Positions 61,433 through 64,000 of a DNA stretch of 64,000 bases are shown here, piece after piece (position 1 is the stretch's first letter; the number at the start of each line of letters is the position of its first letter). The stretch is from Leptodontidium sp. MPI-SDFR-AT-0119 (taxonomy: Eukaryota > Ascomycota > Leotiomycetes > Helotiales > Leptodontidiaceae): assembly GCA_020726505.1 (NCBI GenBank), contig JAHLEZ010000036.1, positions 434,001 to 498,000 on the forward strand. Direction: 5' to 3'. The notes below the pieces were generated by a model. It ran no database searches, was not told where the DNA came from, and saw only the letters and a program-made list of their open reading frames with translations. A program made the translations under genes and the position numbers.

Positions 61433-61460
61433 TTACCCCCCCCCCCCCCCCCCCCCCCCT
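61433..61460 (-). promoter_or_regulatory. Polypurine tract of Gypsy K with a 24-G run
   Basis: The plus strand has 24 consecutive C (61436-61459), i.e. G24 on the coding strand, followed by TAA and the LTR. Its position next to the LTR marks it as the polypurine tract; the length is unusual. Confidence 0.7.
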
Positions 61461-61589
61461 TTTAAAAAAGCTCGTCCTTAAGCGTTAGTCTATCTCCTTG
61501 TCATTATTAAAGTCGTCGTAGTTATTAAAGTCGTCGTAGTTATTAATATTATCTTCTTATGCTTTAATTTATCTAAGTAGCTTAATAAG

Positions 61590-64000
61590 GGGTCTTACTT
61601 ATTTAAAGCAACTAAAGTAAAAATCCCTGACTTTATATAACGTATACTTAAGGTTAAAAGCGTCGTATTAGTCTAAATTAACGTCTTAATTAAATTAAGT
61701 AATATAGTAAAATAAGGTCTTGCCCTTCTTATAATAAGTAAGTACCTCTTCTAGTTCTTACTCGTCGTCGCCTATAATGTTAATTAGCGGGGGGGCGTCT
61801 TATACTTAGCCTAGTAAGGGGTTAATAAGGTCTCGACGTAGCTTATTAGCCAGAAAGACGTTATAAACCTTTATACTCGCTAATAGTTCTAGGCGATATA
61901 AGTGTCTTACCTTCTAGAGTACTTTAAATAGTCTATTAATTAATATATTTAACTTCTTAAATAAATAAAGTGTCTTAAAGTAACGCATGTCGAGCCAGAC
62001 TAAACTATCTTTATTAAAGTCGACATCGCGGCGAGAGGCGTTATAAGACCTAACTATTTTAGCTTAGGCCATAGTAAGGTTCGACTAAGCTATATCTTAT
62101 GCCTTTTTATGTCGTTAAATATAATTAATAACTTATTAAGTATTTAACTTATTAGCGGGGGTAATTAAGTCTAGTAAGTCAATTTTCTAATCTTAATTTA
62201 TATATAGTATATATCTATAAACTACTTCAAATAGAGAGAGTCCCCTTAAGGAATCGTATAAGAGGGACATTTAGGCGTAATTTATAATAAGGAAGTACTT
62301 TAATTAGTCGTCTTAGTAATATATAATAAAAGGTCTAAGTCGTCTCTATAAGTATTAGTTATATACTTTAGTTTAGTTATTTGTTTATAAGTGATTAGTA
62401 GTAAATAACTATCTCTTAGTCCCAAGGATTTTACTAAAGGCAGTTTAAAACCTACAAATAAACTAAGGACCTTTATTAAAAGTAATAATTAAGGGAGCGC
62501 TAAAGTAACAATATACATAGTAAATATATATAATAGCTAGCTTTTAAGCATTTGTCGTCTTTTAATAAGAGATATTAATAGCTTATTTACTAAACTTATT
62601 AATAAAGACAAGGACATTGTCGAATTTATGTTTGTCTTTAGTAAAAGAGTAATAGTTTATTATAATATATTCTTAAGGTTAAGATAAGACAGGGATAAGA
62701 TAAAAGAATCTAGGCTTTTTATTTTAAGGGACTTAAATTCGTTAATAAATATAATAGTTATAATAGTATTATTAGACTATTGACGTGATTTTGTGCTACT
62801 AGTACTAAAAAGAGAATATTTAAAATGTCTTTTTAGCGCCGGGGTGTACTATAGTAACTTAATTATAGACCTCTCGTATAAAGAGGATTCAGAGGTAATC
62901 GACATCGGGGACTAAGAGGCGGCTATTATAAAGTAAGAGATCGCCCTTTAGACTAAGTTTGCCTAGGGAGTCTAATATAACTTACTTACGTAAAGCCTAT
63001 AAGAAGAGAGCAGTACAATTAGCCTCTAAGATTTATTATACGACAGAGAATATTAATATAAAGGTAGCGAGCTTAATATTAGCTACTAGCGCGTCGGCGT
63101 CGTTAGGCGGCCGTAACTCTATAAATAGTAAGCGGGGGTTAACTTAGTCTTAGCGTAAGAGTTATTAAAGACGTTAAGTCTTTTTTATAGAATTCTATTA
63201 ATTTAATTTGTCTAGCTTATAAGAAAGTGCGTTTACTAAGGGGTTATAGATTCTAGGGCAGTACGTAATTATAAAATTATAGTCTACTAGAAGCTCCGCC
63301 TATTATACTTATCTAGCATTTAACTACTTAGAGGTTATAAAGTATTCTAAGGCCTTGTAGTCTATTACAACACGGACTTAGTAGGGGGCTCCTGCCACAA
63401 CACTGTCACTAGCATCCGTCTCTAGGAGGCAAGGCAAATCTTATCGGTAGTATCTTAAAAGAGGTACAGACGTAAAAGTATATTTTAAAAGGTTAAAGGC
63501 ATCTTCGTACTCTATAATAAAGCGAAAAGGAACGTTATTCTTAATTAATTAAATAAGAGGTTTCGCTATAATACTATAGTCGCGGATAAATCTCCGGTAA
63601 AAGGTACAAAAACTAAAGAAAGACTATATACCTTTAATAAAGCTAAAGTAAGTTTATATATAAACGACAAAGACCTTCTCAAAATTAACTTCTAGCCTAG
63701 AAGTTAATATAATAAATCTTAAGTACTTAGTTTATATTACTTTAAACCTATACTTCTTTAAGTTAGCTTATAACCTAGCGTTATTAAGTCGTTAAAACAC
63801 ATTTTTAACGTGGAGTTAGTATTATAAGGGATCCTTAAAGTAAATAAGAATATTATTTAAGTACGTTATATAAAAATTATTAAGGTAATTAAAGATAATG
63901 TCATTTATATAGCGCTAATAAATAGCAGGGCTATTAGTTAAGCCAAATAAAAGAACTTTACACTTATATACGCCGTACCTCGTACAAAAGGTCGTATACT
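61590..64000 (-). pseudogene. Gypsy K pol: RT, RNase H, integrase, chromodomain (decayed)
   Basis: The reverse transcriptase reads RYGVYKCKVLLFGLTNSPA and YLNNILIYFKDP (64000-63830; YLDD has become YLNN). RNase H: ETDASDSVVAGAPY, DYKALEYFITSK, LNAR*VQWAEFLVDY (63430-63230). Integrase core: INKFSK*AINISY, LIITFNKGP*FVCRF (Asp->Asn at the second site), LRPFIIYY (62640-62330). Chromodomain remnant: ELEEVLTYYKKGKTLFYYLI (about 61770-61700), which defines chromoviruses. Stops of the CAG/TGG type throughout. Chromodomains of this group are known to guide insertion to heterochromatin. Confidence 0.85.

Larger units (their letters stand above)
61188..64000 (-). mobile_element. Chromovirus Gypsy element K, 3' part (cut by window edge)
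   Basis: Minus-strand Gypsy element inserted in the 3' region of Copia C. In the window: reverse transcriptase from 64000, RNase H, integrase, chromodomain, polypurine tract and 3' LTR. The rest lies beyond the window. Confidence 0.85.

Noticed and set aside
62959..63147. Plus-strand 62-codon frame as a gag gene
   Set aside because: Gypsy K pol runs on the minus strand through here between RNase H and integrase; the plus-strand frame has no motif.

Overview
This window looks like a transposon graveyard from a filamentous ascomycete (Pezizomycotina). Almost all of it is AT-rich and saturated with C->T and G->A transitions. That pattern fits repeat-induced point mutation (RIP): coding frames are riddled with TAA/TAG where related copies keep CAA, CAG or TGG, Cys codons have become Tyr, and catalytic Asp has become Asn. 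The short spliceosomal introns (49-104 nt) and the element families (fungal Copia, chromovirus Gypsy, Fot1/pogo, Tc1/mariner, piggyBac, hAT-like) fit the same group. No confidently identifiable host gene, tRNA, rRNA or CRISPR array was seen.

Layout. 1-3700 is the 5' part of Copia element A (minus strand), the least mutated copy of the A/B/C family, inserted in Copia D (3701 to about 8600, minus). D is split at 5546-7819 by a compact LTR element carrying only a gag gene, with identical-length LTRs, a tRNA-iMet half-molecule primer site, a polypurine tract and a perfect 5-bp target duplication. 8585-9120 is a small island of normal-composition DNA. 9502-12528 holds an LTR stub and the 5' half of Copia E (plus). 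E is cut inside its integrase by Copia B (12529-27529, minus), which is itself cut by Copia G (15371-22887). E resumes at 27530 and ends at a Tc1/mariner-type transposon (29000-33680). A hAT-like end, a mutated mariner relic, a solo LTR of the gag-only element and a decayed gag-bearing retroelement fill 33683-38176.

Copia C (38177-61187, plus) is a chain of fragments split by five later insertions: a second mariner-type copy (39924-44057), a hAT-like MITE (45923-46458), a Gypsy element J (46876-55405, itself carrying a piggyBac element at 50556-52609), a Fot1/pogo element (55466-58793) and a chromovirus Gypsy K (61188 to the window end).

Most notable: the gag-only Copia-type element, and a cysteine-rich reading frame antisense to pol, between pol and the 3' LTR, in two unrelated retroelements (Copia B and Gypsy J) with the same C-x9-C-x2-C-x(4-6)-C spacing. 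All protein identifications come from reading translated motifs by eye; no database search was run.
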